Below, in pieces: positions 31,419-39,877 of a stretch of 39,877 bases of DNA. Source of the DNA: Trueperaceae bacterium (lineage in GTDB: Bacteria > Deinococcota > Deinococci > Deinococcales > Trueperaceae); NCBI GenBank assembly GCA_019454765.1, contig JACFNR010000001.1, positions 60,428 through 100,304 on the forward strand. Reading direction: 5' to 3'. A model generated the notes under the pieces. It worked only from the letters and a program-made list of their open reading frames with translations. It had not been told where the DNA came from and made no database searches. Position 1 is the stretch's first letter. Each line of letters starts with the position of its first letter. The translations under genes were made by a program, and so were the position numbers.

Positions 31419-33030
31419 TCGCGGGTCCCTCGCCCCTGGCCCCCTCGTCGTCCCTGGCGGGCGCCACGAGCACCGTCTTGTGGTGGGCGAACTCGACAGC
31501 GCCCGGCGCGGCGCCCTTCCGGCGCCACACGTTCTTGCGCTCCGTGTAGTCGACGGCGACGCGCGCCTCGCGCCGCGCCTCCGAGTGGCCCGCGGCGAGG
31601 CGCGCGGCGAACAGGAGCGTCTCGAACGGCACCTCCCTGCCGGCCGACCGCACGATCACGTGCGACCCGCGGTACCCCTGCGCGTGCAGCCAGAGGTCGC
31701 GGCTCTTGGCGAGAGCGAAGGTGACCCGGTCGTTGTCGCGGGCGTTGCGTCCGACCACCACCTCGAAGCCGTGCGGGCCCTGGAAGGTGATGCCCGGCGT
31801 TGCCGGGCGCCGCACTGGGCCGCGCCCGGCAACGGCTCCGCTTGCCCCCTCGCGGGTCGCCAGTGCCTCGGCGACGGCGCCGGGAGGCAGCTCCGCCAGG
31901 CCGGCGACGGCGTTCTCGGCGGCCGTGACCGCCGCCAGCAGCGCGCTGCGCCCCTCGGCGGCACGCTCGGCCCTGGCTTCGCGCCGGCGCGCCTGGTCGT
32001 AGCGGGCGGCGGCGTTCGCCGCGACGGAGCGGCGCGGGTCGAGGTCGAGATCGACCACCTCGCCGCCCCAGCCGGCCAGGCGTACACGCGCGGCGCCGGG
32101 CGGCACCTCTCCCACGCGGGCGAGCAGCAGGTCGGCCTCGGCACGCAGTTCCCGCGCCGCGGCGCCGGCGGCGAGCGCGGCGTCGGCGTCCGCCAGGCGC
32201 CGCCGCGCCAACGTCAGCTCCTTCTTGAGCCGATGTCCGAGGCGCTCCCGTTGCCGCGCCAGGCGCTGGGCGTCGGCCGCGGCGCGCGCGTCCGCGTCCG
32301 CGCCCGCGGCCCACCTGGCCAGGCAGGCGCTCGGCCGCGCCACGAGCGCCGCGAGCTCCCTGATGACCGCCGCGAGCGCCGCTCCGCCGAGGGCGGTGTC
32401 CGGCGCGATGCCTGCGGCCGCGAGCGCGCCGCGCAGCGCCGCAGCGAGCTCGGGTCCGATCCCGTCCACCAGCCTGGGGACGTCTGCTAGCGTCCTGCCC
32501 TCGAGCAGGCCGGCCAGTGCCGCCGGCCCGGCGCTGCGCGGGTCGGCCTTCCTGTAGGGCGGCGGCGGGGCGTACGCCCCGCCGACCTTGAGCTCGCGGT
32601 AGCGGTTGCGGTCGGCGAGCACCTGCCGCTCCACCCCGACGATCCGCCGACCCTCCACCAGGAGCAGGTTGGCGTTGCGGCCGGTGAGCTCCACGACGAG
32701 GTCGACCCCGGGGGTGGGGACGAAGCCGGGGGCGGCGCCGAAGGCCAAGGTGACGACGCGGTCGAGCGCTGCCTGCGTCGCGCCCGTGAGGGGACCAGCA
32801 GCGCGCGCCGCCAGCTGCTGCTGGAAGGGGGTCAGGGCCCGCGAGGGGGCCGGGTAGTCCGGCCTGACGAGGAGGTACGGCCGCGGCGGTCGGCTGTTCA
32901 GCCAGAGCGCGCCGCCCGCCGTCAGGGGGAGCACCGCCGTGCGGTCGTCCGGGAAGCGCCACGCCAGGCGCTCGGCCGGCAACAGCGGCGTGAGCGCGCG
33001 GAGCTGTTCGTCGATCAGGAGCCCGTCCAC
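31414..33030 (-). CDS. rqcH: RqcH/NFACT-family ribosome quality-control protein
   Basis: This 538-residue protein is an NFACT (fibronectin-binding-like) protein. RqcH binds stalled 50S-peptidyl-tRNA and adds C-terminal alanine tails that mark nascent chains for degradation. The NFACT-N domain (~1-130) contains the conserved Asp-Arg pair D90-R91 (ALDRVVTLAF), required for tRNA action in studied RqcH proteins. A helix-hairpin-helix stretch (~165-205, LVDGIGPELAAAL) and long coiled-coil helices (~225-370) follow. The NFACT-R domain (~385-500) has GFEVVVGRNARDNDRVTF and DLWLHAQGYRGSHVIVR. The GTG at 33030 lies 28 nt after the TPR gene. A palindrome-rich segment sits in the linker before NFACT-R. 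Confidence 0.88.
   Translation of the reverse strand: MDGLLIDEQLRALTPLLPAERLAWRFPDDRTAVLPLTAGGALWLNSRPPRPYLLVRPDYPAPSRALTPFQQQLAARAAGPLTGATQAALDRVVTLAFGAAPGFVPTPGVDLVVELTGRNANLLLVEGRRIVGVERQVLADRNRYRELKVGGAYAPPPPYRKADPRSAGPAALAGLLEGRTLADVPRLVDGIGPELAAALRGALAAAGIAPDTALGGAALAAVIRELAALVARPSACLARWAAGADADARAAADAQRLARQRERLGHRLKKELTLARRRLADADAALAAGAAARELRAEADLLLARVGEVPPGAARVRLAGWGGEVVDLDLDPRRSVAANAAARYDQARRREARAERAAEGRSALLAAVTAAENAVAGLAELPPGAVAEALATREGASGAVAGRGPVRRPATPGITFQGPHGFEVVVGRNARDNDRVTFALAKSRDLWLHAQGYRGSHVIVRSAGREVPFETLLFAARLAAGHSEARREARVAVDYTERKNVWRRKGAAPGAVEFAHHKTVLVAPARDDEGARGEGPAT
31798..31834. repeat. 13-bp inverted repeat inside the rqcH linker
   Basis: CGTTGCCGGGCGC (31798-31810) pairs perfectly with GCGCCCGGCAACG (31822-31834) across an 11-nt loop. 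It is flanked by a nested 7-bp palindrome (GCCCGGC 31792-31798 / GCCGGGC 31802-31808) and a GGCAA/TTGCC hairpin downstream. It encodes the low-complexity linker AVAGRGPVRRPATPG just before NFACT-R. Confidence 0.5.
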
Positions 33031-33058
33031 GCGTCCGCCGTCCTCGGTTCGGTTCGGG

Positions 33059-34492
33059 TCAGTTCAGCACGCGTTCGAAGCCGCCGAGGCGGTCCCTGGC
33101 ACCCTCGACGTACTGCTTCAGGGGCAGGTACCAGTCGCTGCCCGCCTCGGTGTGCTCGAGGGCGGCGCGGGCGTGGAGCAGCACGCGCTCCGTGTACTGC
33201 TCGCCCATCTGCGAGTAGACGTCCGCCAGCATCTGCTGCGCGGCAACCCAGAACGGGTCTCCCGTCTGGCTGGCGCTCAGCGCCTGCTCGTACCAGGCGG
33301 CCGCCTCCTCGAGGCGGTAGTACTCGAACGCGACGCTGCCGAGCGTGATGCAGGCCGGGGCGGTGGCGCCGAGCTCCAGCGCCTCGCGCGCGAGGTCGCC
33401 GGCCGCGTCGAGTTCGCCCCGCCTGAGGCGCACATCGGCCAGGTCTGCCAGCGCGTCGCCCCGGTGCGAGTACGAGGGATCCGTGACGACCTCGCCCAGG
33501 AGCGCCTCGGCCTCGCTCAGTCGGTCGCACTCGATGTAGGCGTACGCCGCCTCGTGCTGCGTGAAGGCGCGGTGCTCGGCCGGGACGGTCTCGAGGGCGG
33601 CGGCGAACGCCGCCACCGCCTCGTCGGAGCGGCCCGCCGCCGTGAGGGCCTGCGCCGTGGCGAAGGCGACGCTGTAGGTGGGGCCGCCCTGCTCGTCGTC
33701 GAGGAGCGCCGCCTCGCGCAGGTACTGCAGCGCCAGGTTCGGGTTGTCGAGGTCCAGGTGAGCGCGCCCGAGCAGGTAACGGTGGACGGCGCGCTCCTGC
33801 TCCTGCAGGCGGTCGTCGGGGGTGGCCGCCAGGTGCTCGAGGGCCTCCTCCGTCCGGTACAGCTCGACGAGGGCGCCCGCCAGGCTGAGCCGCTCGGCGC
33901 CCTTCTCGAGCTCGGGCGCCTGCTGGACCGAGAAGGTGAAGGCGCCGGCCGCCTCCTCCCACTCGCCCAGCACCTCGGCGCACTGTCCGAGCAGGGACCA
34001 GCGGCGCCACTCGAGGTAGGCGGGCAGGACGCCGGGGCCGAGCGCCCGCAGGCGCCTGGCCGCGCTCTTGGCGGCGTCGACGGTGAAGAGGGCCGCCGCC
34101 GCGTGGTAGGAGGCGACCGGGTCGAACGCGGGGGCGCGGTCGTCGGTCCCCGGCTGCTCCGGCACCTCCCGCAGGCCCCGTTTGACGTCGCTGAGGGGAG
34201 CGCCGCGGTAGGCGGCGAACTCCCAGAACAGGGCGCGGTAGAGGGGGCGCGACGCCAGCTTGGGATCGGCGCCGACGGCGTTGCGCAGCGCGGGCTGGCC
34301 GTTCTCCAGCCCCTCGTCGCCGTACAGGGCGTAGACGGCGGCGAGCTGCAGCCAAGCCTGGCCGCTATGGGTCCGGTCCGCCCCACGCTTCACGGCACTC
34401 TCCAGCACGGCGAAGGCCACGTCGTACTGCCCCTTGGCTAGCGCCTCGTGAGCCGAGCCCAGGTCGGGCGCGCGCTGACGCCTGAAAAGCAT
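33059..34492 (-). CDS. TPR-repeat protein, unknown function
   Basis: This 477-residue protein is built almost wholly of tetratricopeptide-like helical repeats, for example GQCAEVLGEWEEAAGAFTF, YLLGRAHLDLDNPNLALQYL, ATAQALTAAGRSDEAVAAFA and LADVRLRRGELDAAGDLARE. No signal peptide or enzyme domain is seen, so it is likely a cytoplasmic scaffold or adaptor. The ATG at 34492 gives a clean start (MLFRRQRAPDLG) and lies 5 nt after a weak TANNNT box (TAACCT), suggesting another leaderless transcript; a GTG at 34507 with GGAGG close by is the alternative. It is 28 nt upstream of rqcH in the same direction, so the two are probably co-transcribed. Confidence 0.75.
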   Translation of the reverse strand: MLFRRQRAPDLGSAHEALAKGQYDVAFAVLESAVKRGADRTHSGQAWLQLAAVYALYGDEGLENGQPALRNAVGADPKLASRPLYRALFWEFAAYRGAPLSDVKRGLREVPEQPGTDDRAPAFDPVASYHAAAALFTVDAAKSAARRLRALGPGVLPAYLEWRRWSLLGQCAEVLGEWEEAAGAFTFSVQQAPELEKGAERLSLAGALVELYRTEEALEHLAATPDDRLQEQERAVHRYLLGRAHLDLDNPNLALQYLREAALLDDEQGGPTYSVAFATAQALTAAGRSDEAVAAFAAALETVPAEHRAFTQHEAAYAYIECDRLSEAEALLGEVVTDPSYSHRGDALADLADVRLRRGELDAAGDLAREALELGATAPACITLGSVAFEYYRLEEAAAWYEQALSASQTGDPFWVAAQQMLADVYSQMGEQYTERVLLHARAALEHTEAGSDWYLPLKQYVEGARDRLGGFERVLN

Positions 34493-34562
34493 GCGCCAGG
34501 TTACCACGCCCCTCCGTCCAGGACGCGAAGAGCGCCACAACCGCGCGGGCGGGGATGGCCGG

Positions 34563-35318
34563 TCAGAGGAGCAGTAGCTCCTCCACCCCGCTCCCGGCCG
34601 CGACGCTCGGGAACGCGCGGTGGAACGTCTCGACAAGGATCCGTGCCGGCTGCTCGCGCATGAAGCCGAGCACCGAGAGCGCCTGCGTCTCGTGACATCC
34701 CATGGCCGCGAGCTTGCTCGCCAGCTCCTCGCCGGCCGGCGCCGCGTGGGTGGGGGGCAGCCACCGTCGCCGCATCTCGTCCTCTTCCAGGAAACCGGGG
34801 CGCTGCGGGCCTTCGAAGCGGCGGGGATTGGCGAAGTAGTAGACGCGCTCCGGGCGCTCCGGCGTCACCTCGAGCGCCTCCAGGACGATCTCGTTCGTGA
34901 GGCAATGGTCCGGGTGGCCGTTGGCGCCGTTGGGAGGGAACGTGAGCACCGCGCGCGGCCGCGTCCGCTCCAGCACGCTGGCGACGGCGGCGACCAGCTC
35001 CGACCTGTCGACGCCGGCCAGCCCGGGGTGGGGCGGCAGGCCCCGGTCGGCGTCGGGCACGTAGTCCTGGTGGTCGAGGATCGTCACGTCCTGCACGCCG
35101 AGCGCCGCCAGCGCGGCGCGGAGCTCCGCCTCGCGCCGCGCCGCCAGGCCGTCGCGGCTGGTGAGCCCGAGCGTGCGGCCCGCCGCGCCGCGCGTGAGCG
35201 TGAGGGTGGCCGCCCGGCCGCTCCGGGCGGTGCGGGCGAGCATGGCGCCGGAACCGAAGACCTCGTCGTCGGGGTGCGGCACGATGAGCAGCAGGTCGGT
35301 GCGGGGTGCGCTTGCCAT
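34563..35318 (-). CDS. PIG-L/LmbE-family deacetylase
   Basis: This 251-residue zinc hydrolase of the PIG-L family has the metal-binding PHPDDE motif (14-19) and the second ligand site GHPDHCL (134-140) with His135 and His138. FGSGAMLA and LTLTRGAAG follow as usual. Family members deacetylate N-acetylglucosaminyl conjugates, for example in bacillithiol or mycothiol synthesis (BshB, MshB), or other amides. Bacillithiol is made by Deinococcus relatives, so BshB is a possible role, but other LmbE-like activities cannot be excluded. No signal peptide is seen. The ATG is 6 nt after a TAGGGT box. It lies 70 nt upstream of the TPR gene. Confidence 0.85.
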   Translation of the reverse strand: MASAPRTDLLLIVPHPDDEVFGSGAMLARTARSGRAATLTLTRGAAGRTLGLTSRDGLAARREAELRAALAALGVQDVTILDHQDYVPDADRGLPPHPGLAGVDRSELVAAVASVLERTRPRAVLTFPPNGANGHPDHCLTNEIVLEALEVTPERPERVYYFANPRRFEGPQRPGFLEEDEMRRRWLPPTHAAPAGEELASKLAAMGCHETQALSVLGFMREQPARILVETFHRAFPSVAAGSGVEELLLL

Positions 35319-35324
35319 CCGGCT

Positions 35325-35330
35325 ACCCTA
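35325..35330 (-). promoter_or_regulatory. -10 box of a leaderless PIG-L gene promoter
   Basis: On the minus strand TAGGGT (TANNNT) lies exactly 6 nt before the ATG at 35318, the same spacing as at lptF, rluD, fba and clpB. It is a weaker match, so support comes mainly from the shared spacing. Confidence 0.4.
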
Positions 35331-35466
35331 TCGCGCGAGCGGCCCGCCGGCGCTCGTACACGCCCGCCATCTTGCCGCCGGGACGCGGAAGGGGCATCAT
35401 CGGGGGAGGGCCCTCCGGTCGACCTGTCGACGGGGCTCGCCAACGTCGGGGAAGGGAGCGCCTCAG

Positions 35467-37176
35467 GTGCTCGATCACACGCCGCGCACGGGCGGACCGT
35501 TCGCCTCCGTACGGAGGTTCCTGCCACAGGCTCGCGACTACAACCTGAAACACGCGAAGGTGGACGTCCTCGCCGGCGTGACGGTGGCGTTCGTGGCCCT
35601 CCCCCTGGCGCTCGGCTTCGGCGTCACGGCGGGGGCCGGCGCCACCGCCGGCATCGTGACCGCCATCGTTGCCGGCGTGATCGCCGCCTTCTTCGGGGGA
35701 TCGAACTTCCAGGTCACGGGCCCGACCGGCGCCATGACGGCCGTCCTCCTGCCCATCGTGGCCCATCACGGGCCCGGCGCCCTGCCCATCTTGGGCATCG
35801 GCGCCGGCCTGATCCTCATCGCGTTGGGGCTTGCCGGCATCGGGCGCTACGTCCACTTCATCCCCTGGCCGGTCGTTACCGGGTTCACGAACGGCATCGC
35901 CGTCATCATCTTCCTGCAGCAGCTGCCCAACGTGCTCGGCGTGAAGGCGCCTCTCGGGGAGAGCATCGTGTTCATCAGCGTCCAGACCGTGCGGGAGTTC
36001 CTCGCGCGCCCCGGCTACCTCCCGGCGAGCCTCGCGCTCCTCACCGTGGTGGCCATGCTGGCGTGGGGGCGCGTGCGCGCCCTCGGCGGGGTCCCTGCCA
36101 GCATGGCGGCGCTCGTCATCGTCACCCTCGTCTCGCTGCTGCCCCCGTTCGAGGCGGTGGCGCGCATCGGCGAGATCCCCCGCTCCCTCCCCCTGCCGGC
36201 GCTCCCCGACCTCGCGCTGAGCGGCGCCTGGGTCGAGCTCACGCGCGCCGCCATCGCCGTGGCGGTGCTGGCGGCGCTCGAGAGCCTCTTGTGCGCGGTG
36301 GTGGCCGACGGCATGACCGTCGGCGAGAAGCACGATCCCGACCGCGAACTCGTGGGGCAGGGGCTCGGCAACATCGCCGCGGGGCTGTTCGGCGGGCTCC
36401 CCTCCACGGCGGCGCTCGCGCGCACCGCCGTGAACGTGCGCTCGGGCGCGCGCACGCGCCTCGCCTCCATCGTCCACGGCCTCACGTTGCTGGTCGTCAT
36501 CCTCTTCCTGGCCCCGCTGGCGGGGCGCATCCCGCTCGCCGTGCTCGGGGGCATCCTCATGGTGGTGGCCGTGCGGATGGTGGAGCGCGAGGCGGCCTCG
36601 CTCATCTTGCGCAGCACGAAGTCCGACGCCTTCGTGCTGGTCCTCACCATGTTGGTGACCATCTTCTTCGACCTCATCCTCGCCATCGAGGTCGGCTTGG
36701 TGGCGGCCGCCATCCTGTTCATCGTGCGGATGAGCAACATGTTCACAGTCGACCCCATCTCCCTGGCGGGCGACGGCCCCCACCACGACGACGCCACGCA
36801 GGTGGCGGCGGAGCAGGCGCTCCTCGCCAAGCACGTCGTGGCCTACCGCGTCGACGGCCCGGTGTTCTTCGGCGCGGCGGAGCGCTTCATCGACCAACTC
36901 GTCAAGGTCGACCAGGGCATCCGCGTGGTGGTGCTGCGCCTCAAACGCGTGCCCGTCATGGACGCGACGGGCGTCACCGCGCTGCGCGCCATCCACGACC
37001 GGCTGTCGCGGCGGGGCATCGCCCTGCTCATCTCGGGCCTGCAACCGCAACCGAAGGCGCTCCTGCGACGCATGGGCGTCTACGAGGAACTTACGCGCGA
37101 CGGCACCGCCGACTTCGTGACCACGGAGCAAGCCATCGCGGTGGCCGCCGAGCGGGCGCCGACGGCCGGCCCCTAG
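35467..37176 (+). CDS. SulP/SLC26-family anion transporter with STAS domain
   Basis: This 569-residue SulP transporter has a short N-terminus, then [20 protein letters not shown] and the [20 protein letters not shown] signature near residue ~80. About 10-14 hydrophobic segments run to ~420, and a C-terminal STAS domain (~455-560) carries [20 protein letters not shown]. Bacterial members carry sulfate, bicarbonate, dicarboxylates or other anions. No carbonic anhydrase or sulfate-assimilation gene is adjacent, so the ion is unassigned. The GTG at 35467 is chosen for GGGAAGGGAG 8 nt upstream; longer frames upstream run across the divergent gene. The stop codon overlaps the convergent clpB stop (4 nt shared). 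Confidence 0.88.
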   Translation: MLDHTPRTGGPFASVRRFLPQARDYNLKHAKVDVLAGVTVAFVALPLALGFGVTAGAGATAGIVTAIVAGVIAAFFGGSNFQVTGPTGAMTAVLLPIVAHHGPGALPILGIGAGLILIALGLAGIGRYVHFIPWPVVTGFTNGIAVIIFLQQLPNVLGVKAPLGESIVFISVQTVREFLARPGYLPASLALLTVVAMLAWGRVRALGGVPASMAALVIVTLVSLLPPFEAVARIGEIPRSLPLPALPDLALSGAWVELTRAAIAVAVLAALESLLCAVVADGMTVGEKHDPDRELVGQGLGNIAAGLFGGLPSTAALARTAVNVRSGARTRLASIVHGLTLLVVILFLAPLAGRIPLAVLGGILMVVAVRMVEREAASLILRSTKSDAFVLVLTMLVTIFFDLILAIEVGLVAAAILFIVRMSNMFTVDPISLAGDGPHHDDATQVAAEQALLAKHVVAYRVDGPVFFGAAERFIDQLVKVDQGIRVVVLRLKRVPVMDATGVTALRAIHDRLSRRGIALLISGLQPQPKALLRRMGVYEELTRDGTADFVTTEQAIAVAAERAPTAGP

Positions 37177-39758
37177 TTGGCCTGCGCCAGCTCCGCCACC
37201 TCGAAGCGCAGCGGCCCGCCCGACGTGGCGCCAGGTAGCACCGCCACGGTGTCGCCGTCGGCGACGCGGCCGGCGAGGATCTCGCGCGCCAGCGGCGTCT
37301 CGAGGTAGTCGCGCACGGCGCGCTTGAGGGGCCGAGCGCCGAACACGGGGTCGTAGCCGGCCCGCGCCAGCTCGTCGAGCGCCGCCTCGCTCACGTCGAG
37401 CGTCACCCGCCGCTCCGCCAGGCGCCGCTGCAGTCGCTCGATCTGGAGCAGGGCGATGGTGCGGATCTGCGCCTGGTCGAGGGCGTGGAACACGATGACC
37501 TCGTCGACTCGGTTGAGGAACTCGGGCCTGAAGTAGGCGCGCAGCTCGGTGAAGACGGTCTGCTTGAGCGCCGCGTAGTCGGCACCGTGGGTGCTCGCCT
37601 CGAGGATCTGCGGCGAGCCGATGTTGCTTGTCATGATGACGACGGTGTTGCGGAAGTCTACGGTGCGACCCTGGGCGTCGGTCAGGCGCCCGTCGTCGAG
37701 CACCTGCAGGAGCGTGTTGAACACGTCGGGGTGCGCCTTCTCGATCTCGTCGAGGAGGATGACGGAGTACGGTTGGCGCCGCACGGCCTCCGTCAGCTGG
37801 CCGCCCTCCTCGTAGCCGACGTAGCCCGGCGGGGCCCCGATCAGCTTGGCCACGTTGTGGCGCTCCATGTACTCCGACATGTCGAGGCGGATCATCTTGT
37901 CCTCGCTGTCGAAGAGTTGCGCCGCGAGCGCCTTGGCTGTCTCCGTCTTGCCGACACCGGTGGGGCCCAGGAAGATGAAGGAGCCGATGGGGCGGTTCGG
38001 GTCCGCCAGCCCGGCGCGTGAGCGGCGGATGGCGTCGCTGACGGCGGTGATGGCCTCGTCCTGGCCGACGACCCGCACGTGCAGTTCGTCCTCCAGTTGC
38101 AGGAGCTTCTCGCGCTCGCCCTCCAGGAGCCGCGCGACGGGGATACGCGTGGCGCGGGCCACCACCTGGGCGACCTCCTCCTCCCCCACCTCGAGCCGCA
38201 CGTAGCGGGCGTCGTCGAGCCGCTTGGCGAGGCGAGCGACCTCGGCCTCGAGCTTGGGGAGCTCCCCGTAGCGGAGCTGCGCCGCGGCGGCCAGGTCGTA
38301 CTCGCGCTCGGCGGCCTCGATCTGCGTGCGAACCCGGTCGAGTTCCTCCTGGTCGGCGCGCCACTCCTCCAGCACGCTGCGTTCCGCCTCCCAGTCGGCC
38401 TGCGCCTGCCCGATCTGGTCGGCTATCACCTTCAGCTCCTCCTCGATGCGCAGGAGGCGCGCGGCGGAGTCGGGATCCGTCTCGCGCTTGACGGCCTCGT
38501 GCTCGATCTCGAGCTGGAGCTTGCGGCGCCTCAGGTCGTCGATCTCCTCCGGCAGCGAGTCGAGCTGAACCCGGATGCGGCTGGCGGCCTCGTCGATCAG
38601 GTCGATGGCGGAGTCCGGGAGGCGCCGGTCGGCGATGTAACGGTGGGCCATCGTCGCGGCGGCGATGATGGCCGGGTCGGTGATGCCGACGCCGTGGTGC
38701 ACCTCGTACTTGTCCTTGATGCCTCGCAGGATGGAGATGGTCTCCTCCACCGACGGCTCGTCGACGAAGATCGGTTGGAAGCGGCGCTCGAGGGCCGCGT
38801 CCTTCTCGATGGTGCGGTACTCGTCGAGGGTCGTGGCGCCTATCATCCGGAGCTCGCCCCGCGCCAGCGGCGGCTTGAGCATGTTGCCGGCGTCGACGGC
38901 GCCCTCGGCCTTGCCCGCGCCCACGATGGTGTGCAACTCGTCGATGAACAGGATGATCTTGCCGTCCGACCTGGCGGTCTCCTCGATCACGGCCTTGAGG
39001 CGCTCCTCGAACTCGCCGCGGTACTTGGCGCCCGCGAGCAGGCTGCCCATGTCGAGCTGCACGATGCGCTTGTCCTGCAGGCCCTCGGGCACGTCCTTGT
39101 TGACGATGCGCAGCGCCAGGCCCTCGGCGATGGCGGTCTTGCCGACCCCCGGCTCCCCGATCAGGACGGGGTTGTTCTTGGTGCGGCGCAGGAGGATCTG
39201 CACGGCGCGGCGGATCTCGTCGTCGCGACCGATGACGGGGTCGAGCCTGCCCTCGCGAGCGCGTTTGGTGAGGTCGATGCCGTAGGTGTCGAGCGCCTCG
39301 AAGGTGCTCTCGGCGCTACGGCTGTCGACGCGTTGGCCACCGCGGATGGCGACGGCGGCCTCCTTGAGCTGGGCGGCGCCGGGCAGGGCGTCCAGCTGCC
39401 CGCCGGCCACCTCGCGCAGCGCCACGAGGAGGGTGTCGGCCGCCACGAACGCGTCCTGCCACTCCTTGGCGACGGCCTCGGCCCGCGTGAACGCGGTGCC
39501 GAGCTCGGCGCTCATGAACTGGCCGTCGGCGCCGGTCACGACGGGTAGCTTGGCGAGGCCCGCGTCGACGGCGGCGCGGGCCGCGGCAGGGTCGGCGCCG
39601 GCGCGTTCCACGACGCGGCTCGGCAGCCCGGCCGGGTCGGCGAGCAGGGCCGCCGCCAGGTGGAGCGGGCCGACCTGCTGGTGTTGACGGGCGCGCGCCA
39701 CCTGCTGAGCGCTGGCGACCAACTGGAGGGCGGCCTCGGTGAAGCGTTCGGCATCCAT
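37173..39758 (-). CDS. clpB: ATP-dependent disaggregase ClpB
   Basis: This 861-residue protein is a full-length ClpB, the Hsp100 chaperone that works with DnaK to pull proteins out of aggregates. It has an N-terminal Clp_N repeat domain (~1-145). The first AAA+ domain has Walker [10 protein letters not shown] (201-209) and [15 protein letters not shown]. The M-domain coiled coil (~400-520, rich in E/R/A) marks ClpB rather than ClpA/ClpC. The second AAA+ domain has [12 protein letters not shown] and [18 protein letters not shown]. There is no IGF/L loop for ClpP binding in the expected region. The ATG at 39758 lies 6 nt after TATCAT of a strong promoter. An HspR/HAIR-like operator overlaps that promoter, consistent with heat-shock control. 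Confidence 0.97.
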   Translation of the reverse strand: MDAERFTEAALQLVASAQQVARARQHQQVGPLHLAAALLADPAGLPSRVVERAGADPAAARAAVDAGLAKLPVVTGADGQFMSAELGTAFTRAEAVAKEWQDAFVAADTLLVALREVAGGQLDALPGAAQLKEAAVAIRGGQRVDSRSAESTFEALDTYGIDLTKRAREGRLDPVIGRDDEIRRAVQILLRRTKNNPVLIGEPGVGKTAIAEGLALRIVNKDVPEGLQDKRIVQLDMGSLLAGAKYRGEFEERLKAVIEETARSDGKIILFIDELHTIVGAGKAEGAVDAGNMLKPPLARGELRMIGATTLDEYRTIEKDAALERRFQPIFVDEPSVEETISILRGIKDKYEVHHGVGITDPAIIAAATMAHRYIADRRLPDSAIDLIDEAASRIRVQLDSLPEEIDDLRRRKLQLEIEHEAVKRETDPDSAARLLRIEEELKVIADQIGQAQADWEAERSVLEEWRADQEELDRVRTQIEAAEREYDLAAAAQLRYGELPKLEAEVARLAKRLDDARYVRLEVGEEEVAQVVARATRIPVARLLEGEREKLLQLEDELHVRVVGQDEAITAVSDAIRRSRAGLADPNRPIGSFIFLGPTGVGKTETAKALAAQLFDSEDKMIRLDMSEYMERHNVAKLIGAPPGYVGYEEGGQLTEAVRRQPYSVILLDEIEKAHPDVFNTLLQVLDDGRLTDAQGRTVDFRNTVVIMTSNIGSPQILEASTHGADYAALKQTVFTELRAYFRPEFLNRVDEVIVFHALDQAQIRTIALLQIERLQRRLAERRVTLDVSEAALDELARAGYDPVFGARPLKRAVRDYLETPLAREILAGRVADGDTVAVLPGATSGGPLRFEVAELAQAN

Positions 39759-39764
39759 GGCAGG

Positions 39765-39794
39765 ATGATATTAAGTTGAGTCTGGTGTTGTCAA
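39765..39794 (-). promoter_or_regulatory. clpB promoter (-35 TTGACA, -10 TATCAT), leaderless
   Basis: On the minus strand a perfect TTGACA (39794-39789) and TATCAT (39770-39765) are 18 bp apart. The -10 is followed after 6 nt by the clpB ATG, so the transcript should start at the initiation codon. This is the only promoter in the window with a consensus -35. Confidence 0.75.
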
Positions 39795-39797
39795 CTT
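39773..39797. promoter_or_regulatory. HAIR-like inverted repeat (candidate HspR operator) at clpB
   Basis: AAGTTGA (39773-39779) and TCAACTT (39791-39797) form a perfect 7-bp inverted repeat with an 11-nt centre. Within it, GTTGAGT-N7-TGTCAAC resembles the HspR element CTTGAGT-N7-ACTCAAG, keeping the TTGA/TCAA cores and the N7 spacing. It covers the -35 and most of the spacer, a position suited to repression. Confidence 0.6.
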
Positions 39798-39877
39798 TCC
39801 TAATCGAGCCGCGCGCCGCCGCCCACCGCGGGCCGGGCGCGACCGCCAGGGCGGCTTGTGACGAGGCGGCGCCGACC
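39798..39877. other. Right-edge sequence upstream of clpB promoter
   Basis: Eighty bases of GC-rich DNA in which I see no gene, promoter or repeat; any gene to the right begins outside the window. Confidence 0.5.

Noticed and set aside
35323-38364. A 1013-codon minus-strand frame across the SulP gene and part of clpB
   Set aside because: Its composition is Arg/His/Glu-rich without motifs and it lies over two clearly identified genes in other frames.
1-39877. CRISPR arrays, tRNA/rRNA genes, insertion sequences, prophage or integration sites
   Set aside because: No spaced ~30-bp identical repeats, cloverleaf sequences, transposase/integrase motifs or terminal inverted repeats with target duplications were recognised on reading through.

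Overview
The window is very GC-rich, densely coded chromosomal DNA from a diderm bacterium. I infer a member of the Deinococcota, possibly Truepera-like. The evidence is indirect: several promoters have a TANNNT box exactly 6 nt before the start codon (leaderless transcripts, a Deinococcus habit), clpB carries an HspR/HAIR-like operator, mqnB points to futalosine-route menaquinone synthesis, and there are BTAD/NB-ARC giant regulators with the 'LALEGPQ' signature plus a DUF4388 protein. No tRNA, rRNA, CRISPR array, transposase or prophage gene was recognised.

Layout. 1-949: leftward DUF4388 protein and the start of a partial gene. 1038-7363: lptF, lptG, an LptD-like outer-membrane protein and a lipoprotein, tightly packed: an envelope-lipid export operon. 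7347-9671: plsX (left) and an RluD-type pseudouridine synthase (right) diverge from a shared 57-bp region with two back-to-back -10 boxes; a DUF2945 protein follows rluD. 9710-16537: two giant paralogous SARP-like regulators (wHTH-BTAD-NB-ARC-TPR) in tandem, leftward, separated by a 405-bp gap that carries a degenerate 5 x 11-bp direct-repeat array. 16711-23512: an alpha/beta hydrolase diverges from an SDR dehydrogenase, an M20 peptidase/deacylase, a family-5 substrate-binding protein and two DppBC-type permeases: a peptide or acyl-amide uptake and breakdown locus without its ATPases. 23630-24709: a small lipoprotein convergent with a LuxR-type regulator.

24965-31352 is a housekeeping run: rplM-rpsI (structured leader), uppP, gltX-ftsY-mqnB-small membrane protein, then fba from its own leaderless promoter. 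31414-35318 runs leftward: PIG-L deacetylase, TPR protein, RqcH/NFACT. 35467-37176 is a SulP/STAS transporter convergent with clpB (37173-39758), whose promoter at the right edge has a TTGACA/TATCAT pair overlapped by a HAIR-like inverted repeat.

Most of the window is ordinary core genome. The parts most worth a second look are the tandem SARP/NB-ARC giants with the 11-bp repeat array, a second 11-bp-pitch direct repeat in front of the LuxR-type gene, the LptD homologue that keeps the paired cysteines, the repeated leaderless promoter architecture, the clpB operator and the rplM leader.
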